In this document: positions 46,581 to 55,901 of the stretch, in pieces
Layout: each line of letters begins with the position of its first letter
Position numbering within the stretch: position 1 is the first letter of the stretch
Source of the DNA: Xenophilus aerolatus
GTDB lineage: Bacteria > Pseudomonadota > Gammaproteobacteria > Burkholderiales > Burkholderiaceae_C
Direction of reading: 5' to 3'
Length of the DNA: 64,000 nucleotides
NCBI GenBank assembly: GCA_029968055.1
Contig: JASCNX010000001.1
Span: 434,001 to 498,000 of the forward strand
Notes under the pieces: generated by a model
Database searches by the model: none
Seen by the model: the letters and a program-made list of their open reading frames with translations, nothing else
What the model was told of the DNA's origin: nothing
Program-made: the position numbers and the translations under genes

Positions 46581-48752
46581 ATGCCTTTGTCTCCCGCACT
46601 CCCCGACGACGCAGCGTTGCCCGAGGCGGTGCCCGTGCCCGCCATCCAGCCCGTCACATTGCTGGACCGTGACCACAGCATCCTGGCCTTCAACCGCCGG
46701 GTGCTCAACTGGGCCGAGCGGCCCGAGGTGCCGCTGCTCGAGCGCCTGCGCTACCTGTGCATCGTGTCGTCCAACCTGGACGAGTTTTTCGAGGTGCGCG
46801 CAGCGCCGCACCTGCAGGCCCATGCCGCCGGCGAGCAGAAGGGCAACTACACGGTCGACTCCTTCGAGGCCCTGTCGCAGGCCGCGCACGCGCTGGTCGA
46901 GCGCCAGTACACCCTCTACAACGACGAGCTGATGCCGGCGTTCGCCAGCGACGGTATCCAGATCATCTCGCACGGCAAGCGCGACGCGGCCCAGCGCAAG
47001 TGGGTGCAGGAGTACTTCGAGCGCGAGGTGCGTCCGCTGCTGATCCCGGTGGGACTCGACCCGGCCCACCCCTTCCCGCAGGTGGCCAACAAGTCGCTCA
47101 ATTTCATCGTGCGCCTGGCGGGCAAGGATGCTTTCGGCCGCGAGAACCCGATCGCCATCCTCAAGGTACCGCGCGTGCTGCCCCGCCTGATCCGCATGCC
47201 GGCCAAGGTGTCGGGCGGCAAGACCCTGGTGGTGGCGCTGTCGAGCATCGTGCGGGCGCACCTGCAGTCCATGTTCCCGGGGCGCGTGGTCGGCGAGTTC
47301 TCGCAGTTCCGCGTCACGCGGCATTCCGACCTCGCCGTGGACGAGGAGGACGTGACCAACCTGCGCACCGCGCTGCGCCAGGGCCTGCAGCACCGCCACT
47401 ACGGGCAGGCCGTGCGCCTGGAGGTCTCGTCCAGCTGCGCCGAGGCGCTCGCGAGCTTCCTGCTGGCGCAGTTCAACCTGCCGGCCGGCGCGCTGTACCG
47501 CGTGCACGGCCCGGTGAACCTCGCGCGTTTCTCGCAGATGATCGACTTGATCGATGCGCCGGAATTCCGAAGACTGCGCTTTCCGCCGTACCAGGCCTCC
47601 TACCCGATCAACCTGTCGCCGAGCCAGTCCTTCTTCGAGCGCCTCAAGCGCGGCGACGTGCTGATCCACCAGCCCTTCGAGAGTTTCGACGGCGTGTTGG
47701 CCTTCCTGCGCGAGGCCGTGGTCGATCCGGCCGTGTTGGCGATCAAGCAGACCATCTATCGCACCGGCGCCGATTCGGAACTCATGGACCTGCTGCGCGA
47801 GGCCGTTCGCCGCGGCAAGGAAGTGACGGTGGTGGTCGAGCTCAAGGCCCGCTTCGACGAAGAGGCGAACATCAACTGGGCCGAGGTGCTGGAGGCGATC
47901 GGCGCCCAGGTGGTGTACGGCGTCGTCGGGCTCAAGACCCACGCCAAGATGCTGCTGGTCACGCGGCGCGAGGGCAAGCGGCTCTGCCATTACGGCCACC
48001 TGTCGACCGGCAACTACAACCCGCGCACCGCGAGCCTGTACACCGACATCAGCCACCTCACCGCGGACCCGCTGCTGACGGCCGACATGGAGGCCGTGTT
48101 CGTGCACCTGGCCAGCCAGAGCCGGCTGCCCAAGCTCAACCGCATGTGGCTCGCGCCCTTCGATCTGCACAGCCACCTGATCGCGCAGATCGATGCGCTC
48201 GGCCTGGCAGCCGGGCAGGGCCGGCCCACGCGCGTGGTGGCCAAGATGAACGCACTGACCGACGAGGCGCTGATCGCCGCCCTGCTGCGCGCGGGCCAGC
48301 GCGGCGTGAAGATCGACCTGATCGTGCGCGGCGCCTGCACGCTGGCCGCGCAGGTACCGGGGCACAGCGACAACATCCGCGTGCGCTCGATCATCGGGCG
48401 CTTCCTCGAGCACTCTCGCGTCTTCTACTTCCGCGACGGCGAGGACGAGTCGCTCTACCTCTCCAGCGCCGACTGGATGAACCGCAACATGATGCGTCGC
48501 GTCGAACTGGCCTGGCCGGTGACCGACCCGGTGCTGCGCCAGCGCCTGATCGACGAGTGCCTGGTCGCCTACCTGCACGACGGCCGCGACGCCTGGGAGC
48601 TGCGCGCCGACGGCAGCTACGAGCGCGTGAACAGTGACACCCACGCCGGCGAGGAGGGCGCCTCGCGCGCCATCGAAGCCCATGGCGCCCAGCAGGCGCT
48701 CATGGCGCGCTACGGCGCGCGCGGGCGCACCCGCGAGGCGCGCCGCGATTGA
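46581..48752 (+). CDS. ppk: Polyphosphate kinase 1
   Basis: 723 aa. It makes polyphosphate from ATP. Seen: N-terminal domain with LLERLRYLCIVSSNLDEFFEVR, the central PLD-like domains with KQTIYRTGADS, the phospho-His region GLKTHAKMLLVTRREG, YGHLSTGNYNPRTA and the late FYFRDGEDESLYLSSADWMNRNM. ATG 46581 is taken because it is the first ATG after the PhoB box; the frame upstream runs through the box. There is no ribosome site, and the predicted start of transcription would be a few bases away, so the message may be leaderless. Next gene follows 32 bases on. Confidence 0.95.
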   Translation: MPLSPALPDDAALPEAVPVPAIQPVTLLDRDHSILAFNRRVLNWAERPEVPLLERLRYLCIVSSNLDEFFEVRAAPHLQAHAAGEQKGNYTVDSFEALSQAAHALVERQYTLYNDELMPAFASDGIQIISHGKRDAAQRKWVQEYFEREVRPLLIPVGLDPAHPFPQVANKSLNFIVRLAGKDAFGRENPIAILKVPRVLPRLIRMPAKVSGGKTLVVALSSIVRAHLQSMFPGRVVGEFSQFRVTRHSDLAVDEEDVTNLRTALRQGLQHRHYGQAVRLEVSSSCAEALASFLLAQFNLPAGALYRVHGPVNLARFSQMIDLIDAPEFRRLRFPPYQASYPINLSPSQSFFERLKRGDVLIHQPFESFDGVLAFLREAVVDPAVLAIKQTIYRTGADSELMDLLREAVRRGKEVTVVVELKARFDEEANINWAEVLEAIGAQVVYGVVGLKTHAKMLLVTRREGKRLCHYGHLSTGNYNPRTASLYTDISHLTADPLLTADMEAVFVHLASQSRLPKLNRMWLAPFDLHSHLIAQIDALGLAAGQGRPTRVVAKMNALTDEALIAALLRAGQRGVKIDLIVRGACTLAAQVPGHSDNIRVRSIIGRFLEHSRVFYFRDGEDESLYLSSADWMNRNMMRRVELAWPVTDPVLRQRLIDECLVAYLHDGRDAWELRADGSYERVNSDTHAGEEGASRAIEAHGAQQALMARYGARGRTREARRD

Positions 48753-48784
48753 AGCTGCCCGCCGACGAGAAAGCGAACACGGAC

Positions 48785-49246
48785 ATGGACCTGATCCTCT
48801 GGCGCCACGCCGAAGCCGATGACTGGACCGAAGGCTGCGACGACCTCCAGCGCTCGCTCACCGGCCGGGGCGAGAAACAGGCCAAGCGCATGGCGGCCTG
48901 GCTCGACCGCCAACTGCCCGAGGGCACACGCGTCCTGAGCAGCCCGGCGCGTCGTTGCGAGCAGACCGTGCTCGCGCTGGGCCGCAAGTACAAGCTGCGT
49001 GACGAACTCAAGCCTGACGCCGGTGCGGAGGCCCTGCTCGAGGCCGCCGGCTGGCCCAATGGCAAGTCGGTGGTGCTGCTGGTGGGGCACCAGCCTGCGC
49101 TGGGCCAGGTCGTGGCCCGGCTGCTCGGCCTGAAGCAGGACAGCTGCGCCGTGCGCAAGGGCGCCGTGTGGTGGCTGCGCACGCGCGAGCGCGATGGCGA
49201 AGTGCAGACGGTGATGGTGACCGTCCAGGCGCCCGAGCTGCTCTGA
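48785..49246 (+). CDS. SixA-like histidine phosphatase
   Basis: 153 aa. The histidine phosphatase signature LILWRHAEA (RHG type) is at the N-terminus and VGHQPALG is the second His motif. SixA in E. coli removes phosphate from the histidine of HPt/NPr proteins, so a phospho-histidine substrate is likely. ATG 48785 is chosen; a TTG at 48749 would overlap the ppk stop and add 12 residues. It follows ppk by 32 bases and is probably in the same PhoB-controlled unit, a common arrangement in betaproteobacteria. Confidence 0.9.
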   Translation: MDLILWRHAEADDWTEGCDDLQRSLTGRGEKQAKRMAAWLDRQLPEGTRVLSSPARRCEQTVLALGRKYKLRDELKPDAGAEALLEAAGWPNGKSVVLLVGHQPALGQVVARLLGLKQDSCAVRKGAVWWLRTRERDGEVQTVMVTVQAPELL

Positions 49247-49327
49247 GCGCCGGCGGCTCGTCGACCACACCGCGCAGGCCTGGAACGCCCGCGCTGCGGA
49301 CGCAGGCAGCCGCCAGGAAGAGGGCGC

Positions 49328-50845
49328 TCAGCCGACCGCGAGCGTGAGGCGCCAGGGCGTCTTCTGCCAGGCCAGCACCTCCTCGCGCAGCAGGTGCGCC
49401 GACTGCGGGAAGCGCTCGCACCAGTCCGCGCTGCAGCGCACGGCGAAGGCGCGCGGCCCCGCCGATTCGACGCTGAGCGCGGCGGGCTCGGGCTCGCGGT
49501 GGGCGTGGCAGAGGATCACCGCCAGCCGCAGCGCCAGCAGCTGGGCCGCGAAGCTCGGCTCGTCCAGCGCCGGTTCGATCTTGCGCAGCTTGCCGCGGTG
49601 GCCCAGGACCAGCTGGCTCAGCACGTGCATCTCGTTGACCGCAAAGCCCGGCGCATCCGCATGGTCGAGGATGTAGGCGCCGTGCTTGTGGTAGTCGCTG
49701 TGCGAGATCTGCATGCCGATCTCGTGCAGCCGCGCAGCCCATTGCAGCTTGCGCAGCGAGCGGCCGGAGCGGCTGGTCGTGGCACCGCCGCGTGCCTCGG
49801 GGACGAGTTGGACGAAGAGGGCACTCGCGGCGTCTTCCACGCGGGCCGACTGGGCGGCGTCGGTGTCGAAGCGTGCGGCCAGGCGCTCCACCGTGGTGGT
49901 GCGCAGGTCGGCCACGGCCTCGTCGCGCTCCAGCAGTTCGTACAGCACGCCGTGGCGCAGCGCGCCGGCCGCGACCTTCATGTGGTCGATGCGCAGCAGA
50001 TCGAACAGCGCACGCAGCACGCTCACGCCGCCGCCGATCACGGCCTTGCGGTCCTCGCGCATGCCTTCCATGCGCAGCTTGTCGGCGCTGCCGGCCTTGA
50101 GCAGGCGGTCGAGCAGCCAGTCCAGCCCCTCGCGCGTGACCACGCCCGGCGCACCGCCGGCGGCGGCCAGCACGTCGCCCACCGCGCCGATGGTGCCCGA
50201 GGCGCCGTAGGCCACGTCCCAGCGGTCGCGCGTGTAGCTGCCCAGCGCGTCGTCGAGCAGCGCCTGGGCGGCGACCTCGGCGGTGCGGAAGGCGCCGGCC
50301 GTGAACTGGCCCTGCGGGAAGTACTTCATCGACCAGGCGACGCTGCCCACGCGGTAGGACTCGGTCACCAGCGCCTTGAGCTTCTGGCCGAGGATGAGTT
50401 CGGTCGAGCGGCCGCCGATGTCGATGACCAGGCGGCGCTCGGCGTCGCTGCTCTCGCCCTGGGGCAGCAGGTGGGCCACGCCCTGGTAGATCAGGCGCGC
50501 CTCTTCGCGGCCCGGAATGACATCGATGCCGAAACCCAGCGCGGTGCGGGCGCGCAGCAGGAACTCGTCGCGGTTGCGCGCCTCGCGCAGCGTCTGGGTG
50601 GCGACCGCGCGCACCTGCGAGCGCTCGAAGCCCGCCAGGCGCTCGCCGAAGCGGGCCAGGGCGTCCCAGCCGCGCTGCATGGCCTCGGGGGTCAGGTTGC
50701 GCGCGCTGTCCAGGCCGTTGCCCAGGCGCACGGTCTCCTTGAGGTATTCGCTGCGGTGGATCTGCCCGTGGTCGACACGCCCGATCTCGAGCCGGAAGCT
50801 GTTGGAACCGATGTCGATCGCCGCCAGGCGGGTGCCGTTTTGCAT
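49328..50845 (-). CDS. ppx: Exopolyphosphatase (Ppx/GppA family)
   Basis: 505 aa. ASKHA-fold phosphatase: AAIDIGSNSFRLEI at the N-terminus, LVIDIGGRSTELIL (second phosphate loop), YGASGTIGAVGDVL, and a C-terminal HD-like helical domain (HEIGMQISHSDYHKHGAYIL). It cuts phosphate from polyphosphate chains, reversing Ppk; some members also hydrolyse pppGpp. It points back towards ppk-sixA and is divergent from pstS, sharing a spacer with two PhoB boxes. ATG 50845 gives the family start; no ribosome site is evident before it. Confidence 0.94.
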   Translation of the reverse strand: MQNGTRLAAIDIGSNSFRLEIGRVDHGQIHRSEYLKETVRLGNGLDSARNLTPEAMQRGWDALARFGERLAGFERSQVRAVATQTLREARNRDEFLLRARTALGFGIDVIPGREEARLIYQGVAHLLPQGESSDAERRLVIDIGGRSTELILGQKLKALVTESYRVGSVAWSMKYFPQGQFTAGAFRTAEVAAQALLDDALGSYTRDRWDVAYGASGTIGAVGDVLAAAGGAPGVVTREGLDWLLDRLLKAGSADKLRMEGMREDRKAVIGGGVSVLRALFDLLRIDHMKVAAGALRHGVLYELLERDEAVADLRTTTVERLAARFDTDAAQSARVEDAASALFVQLVPEARGGATTSRSGRSLRKLQWAARLHEIGMQISHSDYHKHGAYILDHADAPGFAVNEMHVLSQLVLGHRGKLRKIEPALDEPSFAAQLLALRLAVILCHAHREPEPAALSVESAGPRAFAVRCSADWCERFPQSAHLLREEVLAWQKTPWRLTLAVG

Positions 50846-50916
50846 GGGGAGAGGAAAGCCGGAGGTGAGCCCGCATGGTAACGGCGCTGCAGGGGCGCAG
50901 ATGGTGCGCGCGACAG

Positions 50917-50934
50917 ATGACGAAACGGTGACAG
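50917..50934 (-). promoter_or_regulatory. PhoB box facing ppx (minus strand)
   Basis: Minus strand: CTGTCAC (50934-50928), four bases, TCGTCAT (50923-50917), an 11-base phase. It points at ppx, 72 bases before its start. The adjoining plus strand has CTGTCAT at 50935-50941, so the boxes are back to back. Confidence 0.75.
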
Positions 50935-50982
50935 CTGTCATGTTCCGCCCGCTCCAGGGCAGGCGTTTCCCTCTGGAGGGCG

Positions 50983-51016
50983 ATGTCACGGCGTTGTCAC
51001 ACAAGCTTCCTACAGT
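50983..51016 (+). promoter_or_regulatory. PhoB box and -10 of pstS
   Basis: ATGTCAC (50983-50989) and TTGTCAC (50994-51000), 11-base phase, followed after 10 bases by the -10 TACAGT (51011-51016). This matches the standard Pho promoter, where the box replaces the -35. Confidence 0.85.
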
Positions 51017-51063
51017 CCGCCCAACCCCCAACGGGACCCATCGATCCTTCGGAAAGGAAGAGC

Positions 51064-52101
51064 ATGAAAACGTCGTTTCAAATTGCAGTCGCCGGCCTGG
51101 CCGTCGCGGCTTTCGCCCAGATCCCCGCCTTTGCCCAGGAAGCCACCGGCGCCGGCGCCAGCTTCCCGGCACCGCTCTACAGCAAGTGGGCGGCCGACTT
51201 CAACAAGGCCACCGGCATCAAGATCAACTACCAGTCGGTCGGTTCCGGCGCCGGCATCAAGCAGATCGAGGCCAAGACGGTCGACTTCGGCGCCTCCGAT
51301 GCGCCCCTGAAGGACGACGAACTCCAGGCCAAGGGCCTGCTGCAGTTCCCCACCGTCATCGGCGGCGTGATCCCGGTCGTGAACATCCAGGGCATCAAGC
51401 CCGGCGAGCTCAAGCTCAGCGGCGCCGTGCTGGGCGACATCTACCTCGGCAAGATCGCCAAGTGGAACGACCCCGCCATCAAGGCCCTGAACCCATCGCT
51501 GAACCTGCCTGACGCCGCGATCGCCCCCGTGCGCCGCGCCGACGGCTCGGGCACCAGCTTCCTGTTCACCAACTACCTCTCGAAGGTGAACGCCGAGTGG
51601 AAGACCAAGGTGGGCGAGGGCACCGCCGTCAACTGGCCCACCGGCGCCGGCGGCAAGGGCAACGAGGGCGTGGCCGCCTTCGTGGGCCGCCTGCCCAACT
51701 CGATCGGCTACGTCGAGTACGCCTACGTGAAGCAGAACAAGATGGTCTACGCCCAGATGCAGAACGCCGCGGGCAAGTTCGTCTCGCCGGAAGACACGGC
51801 CTTCAAGGCCGCCGCCGCTGGCGCCGAGTGGGACAAGAGCTTCTACCAGATCCTGACGAACCAGCCGGGCGACGCCTCGTGGCCCATCACCGGCGCGACC
51901 TTCATCCTGATGCACAAGGCGCAGGACAAGCCCGCGCAGGCCGCGACGGTGCTGAAGTTCTTCAACTGGGCCTACAAGAACGGCGACCAGACCGCCGACA
52001 ACCTCGATTACGTGCCGATGCCCGCTCCCGTGAAAACGGCCATCGCCAAGTCGTGGACGCAGATCAAGGCCGCCGACGGCAAGGTCGTGAGCCCGGACTG
52101 A
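51064..52101 (+). CDS. pstS: Phosphate ABC transporter, periplasmic substrate-binding protein
   Basis: 345 aa. Signal peptide (MKTSFQIAVAGLAVAAFAQIPAFA, cleaved before QEATGAG), then the PstS fold with phosphate-binding segments GAGASFPAPLY, VDFGASDAP and RRADGSGTSFLF. It catches phosphate in the periplasm for PstCAB. Strong ribosome site GGAAAGGAAG before ATG 51064. First gene of the pstSCAB-phoU-phoB-phoR series, under a clear PhoB box. Confidence 0.97.
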   Translation: MKTSFQIAVAGLAVAAFAQIPAFAQEATGAGASFPAPLYSKWAADFNKATGIKINYQSVGSGAGIKQIEAKTVDFGASDAPLKDDELQAKGLLQFPTVIGGVIPVVNIQGIKPGELKLSGAVLGDIYLGKIAKWNDPAIKALNPSLNLPDAAIAPVRRADGSGTSFLFTNYLSKVNAEWKTKVGEGTAVNWPTGAGGKGNEGVAAFVGRLPNSIGYVEYAYVKQNKMVYAQMQNAAGKFVSPEDTAFKAAAAGAEWDKSFYQILTNQPGDASWPITGATFILMHKAQDKPAQAATVLKFFNWAYKNGDQTADNLDYVPMPAPVKTAIAKSWTQIKAADGKVVSPD

Positions 52102-52199
52102 TCGCCTGACCGGTCATTCGCAGCAGTAACAGAAGAACCAGAACAGGGCGCGCGGTGGAAGGAGCCAGCCTGGACCGCGCGCCCGCCACGGAGCGACCT

Positions 52200-53231
52200 G
52201 TGTCATCCACCCTCACCGCCGGCGCCAACACGCTGGACCTGACCGCCGACCGGTCGCACGCGCGCTCGGCCACCCCCCCGCCTGCCAAGAAGGCGCGGTC
52301 CGGCCCCATGGCCGACCGGCTTTTCGGCTGGGCCGCCAAGGGCGCCGCGCTGCTCACGCTCGCGCTGCTCATCGGCATCCTGCTGTCGCTGATCGCCGGC
52401 GCCTGGCCCGCGATCGCCAAGTACGGCCTGGGCTTCCTGGCCAGCAGCACCTGGGACCCCGTCGCCAACGAGTTCGGCGGCCTGGTGATGATCTACGGCA
52501 CGCTGGCCACCTCGATCATCGCCCTGGTCATTGCGGTGCCGGTGAGCTTCGGCATCGCGCTCTTCCTCACCGAACTCTCGCCCGCCTGGCTCAAGCGCCC
52601 GCTTGGCACCGCCATCGAGCTGCTCGCAGCCGTGCCGTCGATCGTGTACGGCATGTGGGGCCTGCTGGTCTTCGGGCCCATCCTGTCGACCTGGGTCCAG
52701 CAGCCGCTGCAGAAGCTGCTGACCGGCGTGCCCTACCTGGGCGCGCTGGTGTCGGGCCCGCCGGTGGGCATCGGCATCCTGTCGGCCGGGATCATCCTGG
52801 CGATCATGATCATTCCCTTCATCGCCTCGGTGATGCGCGACGTGTTCGAGGTGACGCCGCCGCTGCTGAAGGAATCGGCCTACGGCCTGGGTTCGACGAC
52901 CTGGGAAGTGGTGAGCAAGGTGGTGCTCCCGTACACCAAGGCGGGCGTCATCGGCGGCATCATGCTCGGCCTGGGCCGCGCACTGGGCGAGACCATGGCC
53001 GTCACCTTCGTGATCGGCAACGCCAACCAACTCGCGTCGCTGTCGGTCTTCGAGGCCGCCAACAGCATCACCTCGGTGCTCGCCAACGAGTTCGCCGAAG
53101 CCAGCAGCGACATGCACCGCGCCGCGCTGCTGTACCTGGCGCTGGTCCTGTTCTTCATCACCTTCGTCGTGCTGACGCTGTCCAAGCTGCTGCTGGCCCG
53201 CATGAAGAAGAGCGAAGGGAAGAAGTCATGA
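52200..53231 (+). CDS. pstC: Phosphate ABC transporter, permease PstC
   Basis: 343 aa. About 40 soluble N-terminal residues, then six membrane helices with the permease loop [22 protein letters not shown] (EAA motif). GTG 52200 is chosen because GGAG lies 7 bases upstream; a GTG at 52155 would add 15 residues with a poor ribosome site. Its stop overlaps the pstA start by four bases (ATGA). It forms the membrane channel with PstA. Confidence 0.95.
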   Translation: MSSTLTAGANTLDLTADRSHARSATPPPAKKARSGPMADRLFGWAAKGAALLTLALLIGILLSLIAGAWPAIAKYGLGFLASSTWDPVANEFGGLVMIYGTLATSIIALVIAVPVSFGIALFLTELSPAWLKRPLGTAIELLAAVPSIVYGMWGLLVFGPILSTWVQQPLQKLLTGVPYLGALVSGPPVGIGILSAGIILAIMIIPFIASVMRDVFEVTPPLLKESAYGLGSTTWEVVSKVVLPYTKAGVIGGIMLGLGRALGETMAVTFVIGNANQLASLSVFEAANSITSVLANEFAEASSDMHRAALLYLALVLFFITFVVLTLSKLLLARMKKSEGKKS

Positions 53232-54112
53232 CGACAGCCGAAGCATTGATCAACGCCAAGACGCTGGCCGAGAAGCGCCAGGCCAAGTTCGCGTCGCGCG
53301 ACCGCGTCAACAAGATCGCGCTGACCCTGTCGCTGGCCGCGATGGCCTTCGGCGTGTTCTGGCTCGTCTGGATCCTGTGGGAGACGCTGCGCCTGGGCCT
53401 GGGCGGCCTGTCGCTGTCGATCTTCACCGAGATGACGCCCGCACCGGGCGACGAGGGCGGCCTGCTCAACGCCATCGTCGGTTCGCTGGTGATGGTCGGC
53501 CTGGCCACCTTCATCGGCACGCCGATCGGCATCATGGCCGGCATCTACCTGGCCGAGTACAACCCGAAGGGCTGGCTGTCGGCGCTGGTGCGCTTCGTCA
53601 ACGACATCCTGCTGTCGGCGCCCTCGATCGTGATCGGTCTGTTCGTCTACGCCATCGTGGTGGCGCAGTTCAAGAGCTACTCGGGCCTGGCCGGTGCGCT
53701 GGCCCTGTCGCTGATCACCATCCCGGTGGTGATCCGCACCACCGAGAACATGCTGCAGCTCGTGCCGCCCGGCCTGCGCGAAGCCGCCTATGCGCTGGGC
53801 ACGCCGAAGTGGAAGGTGATCCTGTCGATCACGCTGCGCGCGGCCCGCGCCGGCGTGGTCACCGGCATCCTGCTGGCGGTGGCCCGCATCGCCGGCGAAA
53901 CCGCGCCGCTGCTGTTCACGGCCCTGAACAACCAGTTCTGGACATCCGACGTGAGCTCGCCGATGGCGAGCCTGCCGGTGACGATCTTCAAGTTCGCGAT
54001 GAACATCGATCCCAACCTGCAGAAGCTGGCCTGGGCCGGCGTGTTCCTGATCACCGTCGCCGTGCTGGCGCTGAACATCCTCGCCCGCGTGCTGACGCGC
54101 GGCAAGAACTGA
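53228..54112 (+). CDS. pstA: Phosphate ABC transporter, permease PstA
   Basis: 294 aa with six membrane helices and the coupling motif [21 protein letters not shown]. The N-terminal 35 residues are charged and cytoplasmic. It pairs with PstC; the start codon overlaps the pstC stop (ATGA), so the two are made together. pstB follows after 20 bases with a run of A in the spacer (GAGAGAGAAAAAAG). Confidence 0.96.
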   Translation: MTTAEALINAKTLAEKRQAKFASRDRVNKIALTLSLAAMAFGVFWLVWILWETLRLGLGGLSLSIFTEMTPAPGDEGGLLNAIVGSLVMVGLATFIGTPIGIMAGIYLAEYNPKGWLSALVRFVNDILLSAPSIVIGLFVYAIVVAQFKSYSGLAGALALSLITIPVVIRTTENMLQLVPPGLREAAYALGTPKWKVILSITLRAARAGVVTGILLAVARIAGETAPLLFTALNNQFWTSDVSSPMASLPVTIFKFAMNIDPNLQKLAWAGVFLITVAVLALNILARVLTRGKN

Positions 54113-54132
54113 ACGAGAGAGAGAAAAAAGAC

Positions 54133-54915
54133 ATGCCCGCCACCGTTGCCTCTCCGGCGCCGCGCGCCAAGATCGCCGTGAAGGACCTGAACTTCTACTA
54201 CGGCAAGTTCCACGCCCTCAAGGGCATCAACCTCGAGATTCCCGAGAACAAGGTCACGGCCTTCATCGGCCCCTCGGGCTGCGGCAAGTCCACGCTGCTG
54301 CGCACCTTCAACCGCATGTTCGAGCTGTATCCGGAACAGCGTGCCGAGGGCACGATCGCGCTGGACGGCGAGAACCTGCTGACCAGCAAGCAGGACGTGG
54401 CGCTGATCCGCGCCAAGGTCGGCATGGTGTTCCAGAAGCCCACGCCCTTCCCGATGTCGATCTACGACAACATCGCCTTCGGCGTGAAGCTGTTCGAGAA
54501 CCTCTCTTCCAGTGAAATGGACGACCGCGTGGAATGGGCCCTGAAGAAGGCCGCGCTGTGGACCGAGGTGCGCGACAAGCTGCAGCAAAGCGGTTCGGGC
54601 CTCTCGGGTGGCCAGCAGCAGCGCCTGTGCATCGCCCGCGGCATCGCGATCAAGCCCGAGGTGCTGCTGCTCGATGAGCCCTGCTCGGCGCTGGACCCGA
54701 TCTCGACCGCGAAGATCGAGGAACTGATCGCGGAGCTGAAGAACGAGTACACGGTGGTGATCGTGACGCACAACATGCAGCAGGCCGCCCGTTGCAGCGA
54801 CTACACGGCCTACATGTACCTGGGCGACCTGATCGAATTCGGGCCGACCGAGCAGATGTTCTTCAAGCCGCAGCGCAAGGAGACCGAGGACTACATCACC
54901 GGACGGTTTGGCTGA
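54133..54915 (+). CDS. pstB: Phosphate ABC transporter, ATP-binding protein
   Basis: 260 aa. Walker [10 protein letters not shown] (residues 46-54), signature LSGGQQQR, Walker [14 protein letters not shown] and switch His in IVTHNM. It drives phosphate import and, with PhoU, signals phosphate status to PhoR. GAGAG/AAAAAAG precedes ATG 54133. Its stop is followed at once by the first of two palindromic elements. Confidence 0.97.
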   Translation: MPATVASPAPRAKIAVKDLNFYYGKFHALKGINLEIPENKVTAFIGPSGCGKSTLLRTFNRMFELYPEQRAEGTIALDGENLLTSKQDVALIRAKVGMVFQKPTPFPMSIYDNIAFGVKLFENLSSSEMDDRVEWALKKAALWTEVRDKLQQSGSGLSGGQQQRLCIARGIAIKPEVLLLDEPCSALDPISTAKIEELIAELKNEYTVVIVTHNMQQAARCSDYTAYMYLGDLIEFGPTEQMFFKPQRKETEDYITGRFG

Positions 54916-55033
54916 AAGCGGAGTTCCGGACGCAGAGGACGCAAAGGTTCCGCAGAAGAAACAGCCAAAGAATCAAGTTTTTTTGATGTTCCTTTTGCGT
55001 CCTCTGCGAATCCTTTGCGTCCTCTGCGTCCGG
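54916..55033. repeat. Palindromic element, copy 1 (pstB-phoU spacer)
   Basis: Perfect 22-bp inverted repeat, 54926-54947 with 55012-55033 (arm begins CCGGACGCAGAGGACG), with an inner second copy of GCGTCCTCTGCG at 54997-55008. The element starts with AAGCGGA one base after the pstB stop and ends 31 bases before phoU. It resembles copy 2 along its whole length. Confidence 0.9.
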
Positions 55034-55064
55034 CTGTCCGTATTCGAATCCACAAGGAAACGCT

Positions 55065-55766
55065 ATGTCTGAAAAACACCTTTCCAGCCAGTTCGACAGC
55101 GAACTCAACGGCGTCTCCTCGCGCGTGATGGAGCTCGGCGGCATGGCCGAGTCGCAGATCCGGCTGGCGATCCATGCGCTGCTGCAGTTCGACGTCGAGA
55201 CCGCCGAGCGCGTGATGGCGACCGAGAACAAGGTCAACGCGATGGAAATGGAGATCGACCGCGAGCTGTCGTCGATCATCGCCCGCCGCCAGCCCACGGC
55301 GCGCGACCTGCGCCTTCTCATCGCGATCAGCAAGACCACGGCCAACCTCGAGCGGGTGGGCGACGAGGCGAACAAGATCGCGCGCATGGTCAAGTCCATC
55401 ATCGAGAGCGGCTCGGCCCGGCAGCTGCCGGCCACCGAGCTGCGCGTGGCGGCCGACCTGGCGTCGAGCCTGCTGCGCAAGGCACTGGACGCCTTCGCGC
55501 GCCTGGACACCGCGGCGGCGCTGTCGATCCTCAAGGACGACGACCTGATCGACCAGGAGTTCGACGGCTTCGTGCGCAAGCTGGTCACCTACATGATGGA
55601 AGACCCGCGTACCATCTCGCCCAGCCTGGACCTGCTGTTCCTGGCCAAGGCCATCGAACGCATCGGTGACCACGCCAAGAACATCGCCGAGTTCATCATC
55701 TACATCGTCAAGGGTGCCGATGTGCGGCACACGTCGATGGAAGAGATCGAGTCGGCATTGCAGTGA
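55065..55766 (+). CDS. phoU: Phosphate signalling protein PhoU
   Basis: 233 aa, two three-helix bundles, each with the metal-binding E/D-rich motif (ENKVNAMEMEIDREL and DDDLIDQEFDGFVR, then ERIGDHAKNIAEF). PhoU links the PstSCAB state to the PhoR kinase and keeps the Pho regulon off in high phosphate. It is framed by two near-identical palindromic elements. ATG 55065 follows ACAAGGAAACGCT. Confidence 0.97.
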   Translation: MSEKHLSSQFDSELNGVSSRVMELGGMAESQIRLAIHALLQFDVETAERVMATENKVNAMEMEIDRELSSIIARRQPTARDLRLLIAISKTTANLERVGDEANKIARMVKSIIESGSARQLPATELRVAADLASSLLRKALDAFARLDTAAALSILKDDDLIDQEFDGFVRKLVTYMMEDPRTISPSLDLLFLAKAIERIGDHAKNIAEFIIYIVKGADVRHTSMEEIESALQ

Positions 55767-55882
55767 AAGCGGACTTCCGGACGCAGAGGACGCAAAGATT
55801 TCGCAGAAGAAGCAGCCAAAGAAGCCATGTTTCTTTGAGTCTTTTGCGTCCTCTGCGAAACCTTCGCGTCCTCTGCGTCCGG
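55767..55882. repeat. Palindromic element, copy 2 (phoU-phoB spacer)
   Basis: Arms 55777-55797 and 55862-55882 (begins CCGGACGCAGAGGACG, one mismatch), with AAGCGGACTTCCGG right after the phoU stop. Compared with copy 1 it shares the start, the CGCAGAAGAA-CAGCCAAAGAA centre and both arms. It ends 19 bases before phoB. Confidence 0.9.
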
Positions 55883-55901
55883 TACCCGATCCCGTATTGA
55901 C

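Noticed and set aside
46572-48683. 703-aa minus-strand ORF
   Set aside because: Antisense of ppk.
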